Position numbers and translations under genes: made by a program
Shown here: in pieces, positions 17,114 through 25,647 of the stretch
How the letters are laid out: every line of letters starts with the position of its first letter
Position numbering within the stretch: position 1 is the first letter of the stretch
NCBI RefSeq assembly: GCF_014203155.1
Contig: NZ_JACHIK010000004.1
Location: forward strand, 1 to 64,000
Length of the DNA stretch: 64,000 bases
From: Shinella fusca
GTDB lineage: Bacteria > Pseudomonadota > Alphaproteobacteria > Rhizobiales > Rhizobiaceae
Direction of reading: 5' to 3'
The notes under the pieces: model-generated
Told to the model about the DNA's origin: nothing
Database searches by the model: none
Seen by the model: the letters and a program-made list of their open reading frames with translations, nothing else

Positions 17114-17391
17114 CGAAAGGACCGCTCACGCTCGCCCGCGATGCGGAGGGCGAATTCGTATTGCCGGCGGACCTGCTGGCCGAGCGCTTCGGCTGGCCGA
17201 CGCAGACATTGCGCGACTACATGCGCCGCGGCCTCGTCGCCTCGCGGGTCGAGCGCGGCGAGGGAGAGGACGAGGGCCGCTGGCGGCTTTCCGTGCGCTG
17301 CGGCAACCGCCGCTGGCGGGCGGTCGTCGAGGCCGACGGCACCGTCGGCGCCCAGCAGGTCGACGTCCTTTCCGCCCAGGCGCCTCGTTAA
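17110..17391 (+). CDS. Small soluble protein, DUF6522-like, end of the nsrR-cco operon
   Basis: 93 residues from ATG 17110, overlapping the haemoglobin stop. No membrane segment. The reading FVLPADLLAERFGWPTQTLR resembles a small helix-turn-helix-like element, followed by the G-E-G-E-D-x-G-R-W-R-L stretch and a beta-rich tail; this is like proteins filed under DUF6522 near denitrification genes, as I recall. Function unknown. It ends 3 bp before the convergent GntR gene. Confidence 0.75.
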   Translation: MTKGPLTLARDAEGEFVLPADLLAERFGWPTQTLRDYMRRGLVASRVERGEGEDEGRWRLSVRCGNRRWRAVVEADGTVGAQQVDVLSAQAPR

Positions 17392-17394
17392 AGT

Positions 17395-18111
17395 CTACCC
17401 CGAACGCCCCTCGGTGCTGACGAAATGCCCCGGATGGAAAGCGACGCGCACGGTGGTGATGGGGCCGAGGTCGTTCCATGTCGTGCGATGGAGGACCAGA
17501 AGCGCCTCGCCGTGACGCGCCCCGAGCAGCCGCGCGTCCCGCCGGTCGGCGTTCTCTGCCGAGAAGGCGAGATCGGCGTGCAGGTAGGGCGTGTTGAGCA
17601 CCAGCCATTCATTGGCGTTGAACCGGCCGAGATCCACCTTCTCCAGTCCCGGCACGGCCTGCGGGTTCAGCCAGCGGTCCTCGATCTGGAACGGCCGCCC
17701 GTCGCCGTAGTGCACGGCCCGCATGTGAACCAGCACCTCGCCCTCCGGCAGGGCGAGTCGCGCGGCGATCTCCGCGGGGATGGGGCTTTGCCGGTACGCG
17801 ACCACCCGATGGCTGTAGGCCATGCCTGCCTGCTCGACCTGTTCGCGCACGACGGGAATGGCGAAGACCGCCTTGTGATGGATGGCGACGCGCGTTCCCG
17901 CGCGGCGGCGGCGGTCCAGGAAACCCTCGTCCGCCAGCATCTGCAGGGCCTTGTTGACGGTCGCGCGCGCGGCGTCGAATTCGATGGCGAGGTCCGCCTC
18001 GTCCGGGATGCGGTCGCCATGGCGCCATTGGCGCTCGACGATGCGCCGCCGCACCTCGGCGGCGATGGCCTGCGCCTTGGCGACCGCGGAACCTGATCGC
18101 TTTCCGGTCAT
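17395..18111 (-). CDS. GntR-family (HutC/UTRA type) transcriptional regulator
   Basis: 238 residues from ATG 18111 (MTGKRSGSAV). N-terminal winged HTH (residues 15-80: GDRIPDEADLAIEFDAARATVNKALQMLADEG, then RRRRAGTRVA) and a C-terminal UTRA ligand domain (95-235: ... IPAEIAARLALPEGEVLVHMRAVHYGDGRPFQIEDRWLN). That second domain places it in the HutC subfamily. It is divergent from a CoA-transferase operon. Two operator-like repeats of HutC type lie in the 123-bp gap, so it is very likely the local repressor. The ligand is probably an acid or intermediate of the adjacent pathway; histidine degradation genes are absent, so the name HutC should not be used. Confidence 0.92.
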   Translation of the reverse strand: MTGKRSGSAVAKAQAIAAEVRRRIVERQWRHGDRIPDEADLAIEFDAARATVNKALQMLADEGFLDRRRRAGTRVAIHHKAVFAIPVVREQVEQAGMAYSHRVVAYRQSPIPAEIAARLALPEGEVLVHMRAVHYGDGRPFQIEDRWLNPQAVPGLEKVDLGRFNANEWLVLNTPYLHADLAFSAENADRRDARLLGARHGEALLVLHRTTWNDLGPITTVRVAFHPGHFVSTEGRSG

Positions 18112-18166
18112 CCGCCCCTCCCCCTGCCGGTCGATGCACACCGGTGGATTCACACATAGCACAAAA

Positions 18167-18182
18167 ATATGTCTAGACATAT
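18167..18182. promoter_or_regulatory. HutC-type operator 1
   Basis: Perfect 16-bp palindrome ATATGTCTAGACATAT. The core GT-C-TA-G-AC fits the GT-N-TA-N-AC consensus known for HutC-subfamily GntR regulators. It lies 52 bp upstream of the CoA-transferase start and 55 bp upstream of the regulator start. Confidence 0.75.
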
Positions 18183-18189
18183 GAAGTGT

Positions 18190-18203
18190 TATGTTTATAC
18201 ATA
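18190..18203. promoter_or_regulatory. HutC-type operator 2
   Basis: TATGT-TTAT-ACATA; core GT-T-TA-T-AC, again the HutC-subfamily pattern. Its centre is 22 bp from that of operator 1, two helical turns, so two dimers would sit on the same face of the DNA. Confidence 0.7.
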
Positions 18204-18234
18204 TTGGCGTGGATCGGCTGGGAGGGCGCATCAC

Positions 18235-19407
18235 ATGCAGGCATCGTGCGACAAGGCGTCCGCGCCTCTTGCCGGCATCAAGGTGCTGGATCTTTCCCGC
18301 GTTCTGGCAGGCCCCTACTGCACCGCGCTGCTCGCCGATCTCGGCGCCGAGGTCATCAAGCTGGAGCCGCCGGCCGGCGACGACTATCGCCATATCGGCC
18401 CGTTCCGCGACGGCGAAAGCGCCCTCTTCACCCTGAACAACCGCGGCAAGAAGAGCCTCGTGCTCGACCTCAAGGACCCCGAGGACCAGGCGATCGCGCA
18501 GGCCATTGCCGGGCGCGTCGACGTGGTGGTCGAGAATTTCCGCCCCGGCGTCGCCGCACGGCTCGGCCTCGGCGCCGAGACCTTGCGCGCGGCAAACGCC
18601 CGGCTGGTCTATTGCTCCATCTCCGGCTTCGGCCAGCAAGGCCCCTTCAAGGACCTGCCGGCCTACGACCTCGTGGTGCAGGCCATGTCCGGCCTGATGG
18701 CCGGCACGGGCGAGGAAGGCGGCGCGCCGCTGAAGACCGGCGAAAGCATCGCCGACCTCGTCGCCGGGCTCTTCGCGAGCTGGTCGATCATGGCCGCGCT
18801 GGTGCAGCGCGAGCGGACGGGACAGGGCGCGACGCTGGACGTCGCCATGTACGACGCCCTCTTCTCCATGCTGACCACCAGCCATGCGCTGCATTTCTAT
18901 GCCGGCGCCCTGCCGCAGCGGGTCGGAAACCGCCATCCGCTCTCCACCCCCTTCGGCTGTTTCGCGACGAAGGACGGCCAGGTGGTGATCGCCGTCCTCA
19001 GCGGCAAGCAGTTCGCCGCCCTCGCCGCGCTGATCGGAGCGCCGGAAGCGGCAGGCGACCCGCGCTTTGCCAGCGACGAGAGCCGCACGGCGCACGAGCC
19101 GGAGCTGAAGGCGCTGATCGAGGCCTGGTCGCGCGGCCTGACGACGGAAGAGGCCGTGGCCGCGCTTTCCGCCGTGGGCCTTCCGGCCGCGCCGATCTGG
19201 GATATCGCGCAGGCCGCCGGCAACGAACATGCCGCCGCCCGAAACCTCGTCAGCCACCTGCCGCATCCGGTGCTCGGCACGGCCCCGACAATCGGCCAGC
19301 CGGTGCTTTTCGACGGGAAGAAGCCCGCCGCCACCACCTCCGCCCCGCGCCTTGGCGGCGACATCGCCGCGATCCTGAAAGAATTCGGACTGGAGCAGAC
19401 CCGATGA
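18235..19407 (+). CDS. CaiB/BaiF (family III) CoA-transferase
   Basis: 390 residues, start at ATG 18235 with GGGAGG about ten bases upstream. Family III CoA-transferases move CoA between carboxylates through an aspartyl-CoA anhydride. Family features are present: LAGIKVLDLSRVLAGPYCTALLADLGAEVIKLEPP at the N-terminus, NRGKKSLVLDLKDPE, and the catalytic Asp in LPAYDLVVQAMSGLM near residue 145-150. Its stop overlaps the acyl-CoA dehydrogenase start, so the two act in sequence: an acid is activated to its CoA thioester and then dehydrogenated. The substrate cannot be read. Confidence 0.92.
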   Translation: MQASCDKASAPLAGIKVLDLSRVLAGPYCTALLADLGAEVIKLEPPAGDDYRHIGPFRDGESALFTLNNRGKKSLVLDLKDPEDQAIAQAIAGRVDVVVENFRPGVAARLGLGAETLRAANARLVYCSISGFGQQGPFKDLPAYDLVVQAMSGLMAGTGEEGGAPLKTGESIADLVAGLFASWSIMAALVQRERTGQGATLDVAMYDALFSMLTTSHALHFYAGALPQRVGNRHPLSTPFGCFATKDGQVVIAVLSGKQFAALAALIGAPEAAGDPRFASDESRTAHEPELKALIEAWSRGLTTEEAVAALSAVGLPAAPIWDIAQAAGNEHAAARNLVSHLPHPVLGTAPTIGQPVLFDGKKPAATTSAPRLGGDIAAILKEFGLEQTR

Positions 19408-20558
19408 GCGACGACTGGCACATGCTTTCCGAGGAAGAGGCGCTGTTCTGCGACGTGCTGACCCGCGTCTGCGCCGAGCAGATCGCCCCCCTCGCCCACG
19501 AGACGGACGAGACCTCCGCCTTCGTCCACCGCCAGCTGAAGATCCTCGGCGACGTCGGCATGATGGGCGCGAACCTGCCGGAAGAATACGACGGCAGCGG
19601 CATTTCCGCGCCGGCCTTCCTGCGCGCGGTGTCCATCGTCGCCGGCGCGTGCGGCTCCACCGCCTCGGCGCTGACGGCCCATTATCTCGCGACCGATTCC
19701 ATCCTCATCGGCGGCAGCGAGGCGCAGAAGCGGGAATGGCTGCCGAAGGCGGCCAGCGGCGCGGCACTTGGCGCCTTCGCGCTCACCGAGCCGGGCGCCG
19801 GCTCCGACCCCGCCGACATGAAGACCCGCGCGCGCCGCACCGATGCCGGCTGGCACGTCAAGGGCACGAAATGCTTCATCTCGAACGGCGGGGTGGCGGA
19901 TTTCATCGTGCTCTACGCCGTCACCGACCCGGAAAAGGCCCATCGCGGCATTTCCGCTTTCATCCTGCCCAAAGGCACGCCCGGCCTTGACGCCGGCCCG
20001 GCGGAAAAGACCATGGGCCTCAAGGGCGGCCACGTCTTCACCCTCAACATCGACTGCCACCTGCCGGAAAACGCGCTTCTCGGCGAGGAAGGCCGCGGCT
20101 TCCGCACCGCCATGCAGGTGCTCGACAACGGCCGCATCGAAGTCGCCGCCCAGTGCCTCGGCCTTGCCGAGGCGGCGATGACATCCGCCATCGCCTATAC
20201 GAAGGAACGCGTGATCGGCGGCCAGCCGCTCAGCGAGCGGCAGGGCATCCGCTGGATGATCGCCGACATGGGCGTCGCCTACCGTTCCGCCCTGCTGCTC
20301 TCGCAGGATGCCGCGCGCCAGCGCCAGAAGGCCCATGACGAGGGCGGCCGCTTCACGCTCGCCTCCTCCATGGCCAAGCTTGCGGCCTCGGAGGCCGCGG
20401 CCAAAGTGGCCGATACCGCGCTGCAGCTTCACGGCGGCTACGGCTACACCCGCGACTTTCCCATCGAGCGGATCAACCGGGATCTGCGCATCATGCGGAT
20501 TTACGAGGGATCAAGTGAAATCCAGCGCATTATCATCGCCGGCAATATGCTAGCGTGA
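19404..20558 (+). CDS. Acyl-CoA dehydrogenase
   Basis: 384 residues. FAD-dependent alpha,beta-dehydrogenation of an acyl-CoA. The mid-domain motif ALTEPGAGSDPADMKTRA (near 135) and the C-terminal LHGGYGYTRDFPIERINRDLRIMRIYEGSSEIQRIIIA are the two family signatures; the Glu of YEGSSEIQ region is where the catalytic base of short/medium-chain enzymes sits. Translationally coupled to the CoA-transferase (ATG inside its stop). Substrate unknown; enzymes in such pairs often act on branched or dicarboxylic acyl-CoAs. Confidence 0.93.
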   Translation: MSDDWHMLSEEEALFCDVLTRVCAEQIAPLAHETDETSAFVHRQLKILGDVGMMGANLPEEYDGSGISAPAFLRAVSIVAGACGSTASALTAHYLATDSILIGGSEAQKREWLPKAASGAALGAFALTEPGAGSDPADMKTRARRTDAGWHVKGTKCFISNGGVADFIVLYAVTDPEKAHRGISAFILPKGTPGLDAGPAEKTMGLKGGHVFTLNIDCHLPENALLGEEGRGFRTAMQVLDNGRIEVAAQCLGLAEAAMTSAIAYTKERVIGGQPLSERQGIRWMIADMGVAYRSALLLSQDAARQRQKAHDEGGRFTLASSMAKLAASEAAAKVADTALQLHGGYGYTRDFPIERINRDLRIMRIYEGSSEIQRIIIAGNMLA

Positions 20559-20622
20559 CGTTCGACGGTGCGCCGGACACGCATTGAATACCAACCAACC
20601 AGAGTCTAACCAGGAGGATGAA

Positions 20623-21441
20623 ATGACCCTTTCGAAAACGTTGAAATCCATGCTGTTCGGCGTCGCGGCCCTTGCGCTTGCCGGCCCGGCCCTTGCCGAC
20701 CAGCTCGCCGACATCAAGGCCGCCGGCAAGATCGTCACGGCGACCGACATGCACTACGCCCCCTTCGACATGCTGGTCGACGGCACCTATGACGGCATGA
20801 CGAAGGACCTCTTCGACGGCGTCAGTAAGGAACTCGGCGTCGAGCCGGTTTATCAGGACATTCCGTGGACGGCCGAGCTGCCGGGCCTCGAAGTCAAGAA
20901 GTTCGACATCGTCATCGCGCCGGTCACCATCACGCCGGAGCGCCTCGAGCGCTACGCCTTCTCGCTGCCGATCGCCGATGCGACCGTCTCGCTGGTCAAG
21001 GCCGCCGGCAACAAGGACCTGAACAAGCCCGAGGACATCAAGGGCAAGACCGTCGGCGTCCAGCAGGGCACCGCGCAGTTCCGCCAGCTCGAAGCCTACG
21101 GCAAGGAGCTGGGCGGCGTGACCGTCAAGGAATACGGCACGACCGACGAAGCCTATGCCGACCTTGCCGCCGGCCGCCTCGACGCCGTCGCCGGCTCGCT
21201 GCCGAACCTCACCTACCTCGTGAAGAACCGTCCGGAGAGCTTCGCCCTGTTCGAGCCGGCTTCCTTCGGCCAGCCGACCTACTTCGCCTGGGTCGCCCGC
21301 AAGGACGCCGACAGCGACAGCTTCGTCAAGGCCGTCAACGACGCCCTCCTGAAGATGACCGACGACGGCCGCATCAAGGCCATCCAGGAAAAGTGGCTCG
21401 GCGCCTACACCGAGCTGCCGCGCGAAGTGCCGACCAAGTAA
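20623..21441 (+). CDS. Polar amino acid ABC transporter, periplasmic binding protein
   Basis: 272 residues with a Sec signal peptide (residues 1-25, SMLFGVAALALAGPALA, cut after ALA). SBP family 3 features: IKAAGKIVTATDMHYAPFDMLVDG, DIVIAPVTITPERLERYAFS, and the lobe-2 pattern GKTVGVQQGTAQFRQLEAYGKEL. RBS AGGAGG eight bases before ATG 20623. It heads a complete importer (two permeases, one ATPase). Because it follows the CoA-transferase and acyl-CoA dehydrogenase by 64 bp, it may bring in the substrate of that pathway. Confidence 0.92.
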   Translation: MTLSKTLKSMLFGVAALALAGPALADQLADIKAAGKIVTATDMHYAPFDMLVDGTYDGMTKDLFDGVSKELGVEPVYQDIPWTAELPGLEVKKFDIVIAPVTITPERLERYAFSLPIADATVSLVKAAGNKDLNKPEDIKGKTVGVQQGTAQFRQLEAYGKELGGVTVKEYGTTDEAYADLAAGRLDAVAGSLPNLTYLVKNRPESFALFEPASFGQPTYFAWVARKDADSDSFVKAVNDALLKMTDDGRIKAIQEKWLGAYTELPREVPTK

Positions 21442-21449
21442 GAAAAGCC

Positions 21450-21476
21450 GCGGGCGGGGCCTTGCGCCCCGCCCGC
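21450..21476 (+). other. Strong hairpin between binding-protein and permease genes
   Basis: Arms GCGGGCGGGGC (21450-21460) and GCCCCGCCCGC (21466-21476) with a CTTGC loop, 8 bp after the binding-protein stop. No T-run follows. Such a stem in this position usually protects the upstream mRNA and lowers read-through, giving excess binding protein over permease. Confidence 0.7.
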
Positions 21477-21580
21477 CTTCCGGCCCGGCCGCTGCGAAGC
21501 GTTGCGGTTTGCGGCCCGGAAAGATAGAGCGTTTGCGCGCCCGGAAAGGCCGGCGGCGCGCCGAACCACCGCGAGGGGCC

Positions 21581-22228
21581 ATGTTCTCCATCTCCGTCTT
21601 CCTGGAAAGTTTCGGCCCGTTGTTCTGGGCGGCGCGCTACACGCTGCTGATCTCGGTGCTGGGCATCGGGCTCGGGCTCGTGATCGGAACGCTGATCTGT
21701 GCGGCGCGGCTGTCGCCCTATGTCTGGCTTCGCCGCTTCGCCATGCTCTGGGTCAGCTTCCTGCGCGGCGTGCCGCTTCTCGTCCAGCTTCTCGTCTTCT
21801 ACTACACGCTGCCGGTGATCGGCCTCGACGTGCCGGCCATGGTGGCGGCGGTCGTGACCGTCGGCATCTGCGCCAGCGCCTATATCTCGGAAATCTGGCG
21901 CGGCGCCATCGCCGCCCTGCCGAAGGGTCAGGCGGAAGCCGCCATCGCCATCGGCATGACCCCGCAGGACGTGTGGATCCGGGTGATCCTGCCGCAGGCC
22001 TTCAATCTGTCGCTCCCCGCCCTCATCAACGAACTGATCCTCCTCGTGAAGGCCTCCTCGCTGGTCTCCGTGGTGGGCATCCTCGAAATCACCCGCGCCA
22101 GCCAGGCGCAGGCCGCGACCACCTTCCGGCCGCTTGAGGTCTATATCGCGGCTGCCTGCATCTACCTCCTGATCAACCTGTGCCTTGCGGTGCTCGGTCG
22201 CTATCTCGAACACAGGACGGCTATCTGA
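21581..22228 (+). CDS. Polar amino acid ABC transporter permease 1
   Basis: 215 residues, HisM/ArtQ type. Start at ATG 21581 (MFSISVFLESFG) with GAGG six bases upstream; an open extension to 21509 lacks one. Five hydrophobic segments, and the EAA loop contacting the ATPase in SEIWRGAIAALPKGQAEAA-type spacing (GAIAALPKGQ then AIAIGMTPQDVWIRVILPQA). The stop overlaps the next permease start (TGATG). Confidence 0.92.
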   Translation: MFSISVFLESFGPLFWAARYTLLISVLGIGLGLVIGTLICAARLSPYVWLRRFAMLWVSFLRGVPLLVQLLVFYYTLPVIGLDVPAMVAAVVTVGICASAYISEIWRGAIAALPKGQAEAAIAIGMTPQDVWIRVILPQAFNLSLPALINELILLVKASSLVSVVGILEITRASQAQAATTFRPLEVYIAAACIYLLINLCLAVLGRYLEHRTAI

Positions 22229-22890
22229 TGGACTGGAGCATCCTGCAGCAATACGGCCCCGGCCTTCTCAGCGGCTTCGGCACGACGATCCTGTGCTGGC
22301 TGCTGGGCACGGTCTTCGGCATGGCGCTCGGCCTTGTCCTCGCCCTTGCCCAGCGCTACGGCGCGCGCTGGCTGAACCGGGTCATCCAGGTCTATGTCGA
22401 GATCATCCGCGGCACGCCCTTCCTCGTGCAGCTCTTCGTGCTCTATTACGGCGGCCCGCTGGTCGGCCTCCGGCTCGACGCCCTGCCGGCGGGCCTCCTC
22501 GGCCTCACCGTCTACGGCAGCCCCTATTTCGCGGAAATCTTCCGCTCGGGCTTCCGCGCCGTGCCGCACGGCCAGATCGAGGCCGCCCGCGCCATCGGCA
22601 TGACAGAGGCCTCCATCGTGCGCCGCATCCTGCTGCCGCTCGGCCTCGTCTCCTCGCTGCCGGCGCTGGTGAATTTTTCCATCATCCTCACCAAGGAAAC
22701 GGTCATCCTGTCCATCATCACCGTTCCCGAGCTGATGTACCAGGTCCAGCGCATGTCGACCGAGACCTTCCGCTACCTCGAAGCCAACCTCGTCCTGGCG
22801 CTGTTCTTCTGGGCGCTCGTCGAGGCCATCTCGAATGCCGGCCGCTGGCTCGAGGCGCGCATCACCAAACACCTCGTCGAAAGGACCTGA
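22228..22890 (+). CDS. Polar amino acid ABC transporter permease 2
   Basis: 220 residues, same family as the preceding permease. The EAA loop is visible ([15 protein letters not shown] then [20 protein letters not shown]). It would form a heterodimer with permease 1 in the inner membrane. ATG 22228 shares its first base with the stop of permease 1; the ATPase starts one base after its own stop, so the four genes form one operon. Confidence 0.92.
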   Translation: MDWSILQQYGPGLLSGFGTTILCWLLGTVFGMALGLVLALAQRYGARWLNRVIQVYVEIIRGTPFLVQLFVLYYGGPLVGLRLDALPAGLLGLTVYGSPYFAEIFRSGFRAVPHGQIEAARAIGMTEASIVRRILLPLGLVSSLPALVNFSIILTKETVILSIITVPELMYQVQRMSTETFRYLEANLVLALFFWALVEAISNAGRWLEARITKHLVERT

Positions 22891-22891
22891 G

Positions 22892-23665
22892 ATGGTTTCC
22901 GCATCCTCCGTCGAAATCCGCAAGGTCAACAAGCACTACGGCACCTTCCACGCGCTGAAGGACATCGACCTCGTCATTCCGCCGGGCAAGGTGACCTGCC
23001 TCATCGGCCCGTCCGGCTCGGGCAAGTCCACGCTGCTGCGCTGCGTCAACTTCCTGGAGGAATACGATTCCGGCGAGGTGCTGATCGACGGCACGATGAT
23101 CGGCTACGAAGCGCCCGGAAAGAAGATGCCCGGCCGCAAGCTCCGCGAGATGCGCCGCTCGATCGGCATGGTGTTCCAGCAGTTCAACCTTTGGCCGCAC
23201 ATGACCGCCCGCGAGAACGTCGCCGAAGGGCTGATCCGCGTGCGCGGCCTGTCGAAGAGCGAGGCGCACCGGCGCGCCGCCGACGCGCTCGCCAAGGTCG
23301 GCCTTGCCGACAAGATGGCGAACCACCCCTCGCGCCTTTCGGGCGGCCAGCAGCAGCGCGTCGCCATCGCCCGCGCCATCGCCATGGAGCCGCGGCTGAT
23401 GCTGTTCGACGAGCCGACCTCCGCGCTCGACCCGGAACTGGTCGGCGAGGTGCTGAACGTCATGAAGACGCTGGCGAGCGAGGGCATGACCATGGTGGTC
23501 GTCACGCACGAGATGGGCTTTGCCGCCCATGTCGCCGACCAGGTCGTCTTCATGGAGAAGGGCGAGCTCGTCGGCGTCGACAGCCCCGACCGCATCCTGC
23601 ACCATCCCGAGGACGCCCGCATCCAGTCGTTCCTGCGCACCTATCACGAGCGCAACAGCTTCTAG
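22892..23665 (+). CDS. Polar amino acid ABC transporter ATP-binding protein
   Basis: 257 residues, GlnQ/HisP type. Walker [10 protein letters not shown] near residue 40, Q-loop [17 protein letters not shown], signature [16 protein letters not shown], Walker [16 protein letters not shown]-loop [10 protein letters not shown]. An insertion ([17 protein letters not shown]) between Walker A and the Q-loop is common in this subfamily. Last gene of the importer operon. Confidence 0.94.
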   Translation: MVSASSVEIRKVNKHYGTFHALKDIDLVIPPGKVTCLIGPSGSGKSTLLRCVNFLEEYDSGEVLIDGTMIGYEAPGKKMPGRKLREMRRSIGMVFQQFNLWPHMTARENVAEGLIRVRGLSKSEAHRRAADALAKVGLADKMANHPSRLSGGQQQRVAIARAIAMEPRLMLFDEPTSALDPELVGEVLNVMKTLASEGMTMVVVTHEMGFAAHVADQVVFMEKGELVGVDSPDRILHHPEDARIQSFLRTYHERNSF

Positions 23666-23805
23666 GAGCGGCCTTGCGGCGGGCGTCCGACGACGATATT
23701 CCCGCAACGCGGAATTTTTAGGAATTCCATTTCTGTCAAATTGCGGCGGCGCGGGGCAAACCTGTGCCCGTCGCCTGTGACGCAGGGTCGCTCCCCGCCG
23801 TCTTC

Positions 23806-23825
23806 GCATCGCGGAGTGGCGATGC
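23806..23825 (+). promoter_or_regulatory. Hairpin in the metN leader
   Basis: Perfect 7-bp arms GCATCGC (23806-23812) and GCGATGC (23819-23825) with a GGAGTG loop, 40 bp before metN, in a 199-bp leader. The loop contains a Shine-Dalgarno-like GGAG. Could be an attenuator or unrelated structure; I could not fit a known SAM riboswitch. Confidence 0.35.
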
Positions 23826-23864
23826 TATCCCGTCGGGCGACCTGACTGAAAGCGTGAGCTGAAA

Positions 23865-24944
23865 ATGACACTTCCCACCGCCTCGAAGGACGAGGCGCAA
23901 TCCGCCCCCATGGTGCTCTTTGCGGGCGCGACCAAGCGCTTCGGCGAGGGCGACAATGCCTTCGTCGCGCTCGACGGCGTCGACATGGCCGTCGGCCGCG
24001 GCGCGATCACCGGCATCATCGGCCGCTCGGGCGCCGGCAAGTCCACCCTCATCCGCCTCGTCAACGGCCTGGAGAAGGCGACGTCCGGCAAGGTCGTGGT
24101 GGACGGAACGGAGGTCGGCGGGCTGGACGAGACGGGCCTTCGCACCCTTCGCCGCGAAGTCGGCATGATCTTCCAGCACTTCAACCTGCTCTCCTCGCGC
24201 ACCGCCTTCGACAACATCGCCCTGCCGCTGGAGATCGCCGGGCTCGACCGGGCCGCGATCCGCGCCAAGGTCGGCCCCCTTCTCGACCTCGTCGGCCTCG
24301 GCGACAAGGCGGAGCGCTATCCGTCCGAGCTTTCCGGCGGCCAGAAGCAGCGCGTCGGCATCGCCCGCGCGCTTGCCACCTCGCCGAAGCTGCTGCTGTC
24401 GGACGAGGCGACCTCGGCGCTCGACCCGGAAACGACGCAGTCGATCCTCGCGCTCCTCAAGCAGATCAATGCCGAGCTCGGCCTCACCGTACTCCTCATC
24501 ACCCACGAGATGGAGGTGGTGAAGACCATCGCCTCGCATGTCGCCGTCATCGACAGGGGCCGCATCGTCGAGCAGGGGCCGACCTTCGGCATCTTCACCG
24601 CCCCGCAGCACGAGACGACGCGCATCCTCCTTTCCTCCGCCCTCGGCACCACACTGCCGGAATGGCTGCGCTCGGGCATCAAGCCTGAACCCGCCGCCGG
24701 CGACCGCGTCCTCGTGCGGCTCACCTTCTTCGGCGCAACGGCCTTCGAGCCGCTGACAGCCCGGCTCGTCACCGAGATCGGCGGCAACGTCAACATCCTT
24801 GCCGGCGCCATCGAGGAGATCGCGGGCGAGCCCTTCGGCACGCTCGTCGTCGCCTATCCGGCAACGCCCGATGTCGTCGCACGTGCCGACCGCTTCTATG
24901 CCGAAACCGGCCTTGCCACGGAGGTGCTCGGCTATGTCGCCTGA
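23865..24944 (+). CDS. metN: MetN, methionine ABC transporter ATPase
   Basis: 359 residues. ABC domain first: Walker [13 protein letters not shown] near residue 55, Q-loop [15 protein letters not shown], signature [16 protein letters not shown], Walker [15 protein letters not shown]. After residue about 265 comes the C-terminal NIL/ACT-like domain ([36 protein letters not shown]) that binds methionine and inhibits transport in E. coli MetN. Followed by metI (11-bp overlap) and metQ. No strong ribosome site is visible before ATG 23865. Confidence 0.95.
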   Translation: MTLPTASKDEAQSAPMVLFAGATKRFGEGDNAFVALDGVDMAVGRGAITGIIGRSGAGKSTLIRLVNGLEKATSGKVVVDGTEVGGLDETGLRTLRREVGMIFQHFNLLSSRTAFDNIALPLEIAGLDRAAIRAKVGPLLDLVGLGDKAERYPSELSGGQKQRVGIARALATSPKLLLSDEATSALDPETTQSILALLKQINAELGLTVLLITHEMEVVKTIASHVAVIDRGRIVEQGPTFGIFTAPQHETTRILLSSALGTTLPEWLRSGIKPEPAAGDRVLVRLTFFGATAFEPLTARLVTEIGGNVNILAGAIEEIAGEPFGTLVVAYPATPDVVARADRFYAETGLATEVLGYVA

Positions 24945-25602
24945 AATGCTCGTCGATCTCTTGTGGAAATCGCTGCTCCAGACGCTGCAGATGGTGGCCG
25001 CCTCGGGCCTTCTCGGCTCGCTGATCGGCCTGCCGATCGGCATCTTCCTCGCCACCAGCGGCAAGGGCGAGCTCTTCCCCGCGCCGGCGCTCAACCGGGC
25101 GGTCGGGCTCATCGTCAACGCCGCCCGCTCGACGCCCTTCATCATCCTCGTCGTCGCGATCATTCCCTTCACGCGGCTCCTCACCGGCACGTCGATCGGC
25201 ACCACGGCCGCCATCGTGCCGCTGACCATCGCCACCATCCCCTTCTTCGCGCGCCTCGTGGAGGCGGCGATCCGTGAGATCGACAAGGGGCTGATCGAGG
25301 CCGCCCGCGCCATGGGCGCGACGCCCATGCAGATCGTCTTCAAGGTGCTGCTCGCCGAAGCGCGGCCGGCCATCCTGCTCGCCTTCACCATGACCATCGT
25401 CAGCCTCATCGGCTATTCGGCCATGGTCGGGGCGGTCGGCGGCGGCGGGCTCGGCGACCTCGGCATCCGCTACGGCTACCAGCGCTTCATGCCGGACGTG
25501 ATGCTGGCCGTGGTCGTCGTCCTCATCGTCCTCGTCCAGCTCGTCCAGAGCGCAGGCGACGCCCTTGCCCGCAGCTTCGACAAGCGCAACCGTAAGGGCT
25601 GA
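24934..25602 (+). CDS. metI: MetI, methionine ABC transporter permease
   Basis: 222 residues, five hydrophobic segments, with the EAA-type loop [32 protein letters not shown] (here [10 protein letters not shown]). GGAGG lies nine bases before ATG 24934, which is inside metN; a second ATG at 24946 is possible. Imports D/L-methionine with MetN and MetQ. Confidence 0.94.
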   Translation: MSPEMLVDLLWKSLLQTLQMVAASGLLGSLIGLPIGIFLATSGKGELFPAPALNRAVGLIVNAARSTPFIILVVAIIPFTRLLTGTSIGTTAAIVPLTIATIPFFARLVEAAIREIDKGLIEAARAMGATPMQIVFKVLLAEARPAILLAFTMTIVSLIGYSAMVGAVGGGGLGDLGIRYGYQRFMPDVMLAVVVVLIVLVQLVQSAGDALARSFDKRNRKG

Positions 25603-25647
25603 TTTTACTCCTCCCCTCCCAAGCCATGTAATATCAAGGAGATACAC

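Noticed and set aside
17395-18111. Naming the UTRA-domain regulator hutC
   Set aside because: Subfamily fits, but no histidine utilisation gene is present nearby.
18897-20432. 511-codon frame opposite the CoA-transferase and acyl-CoA dehydrogenase
   Set aside because: No domain, strong overlap with two certain genes, shadow composition.
23690-23864. SAM-II-type riboswitch before metN
   Set aside because: The conserved core and pseudoknot pattern could not be placed; only an isolated stem is seen.
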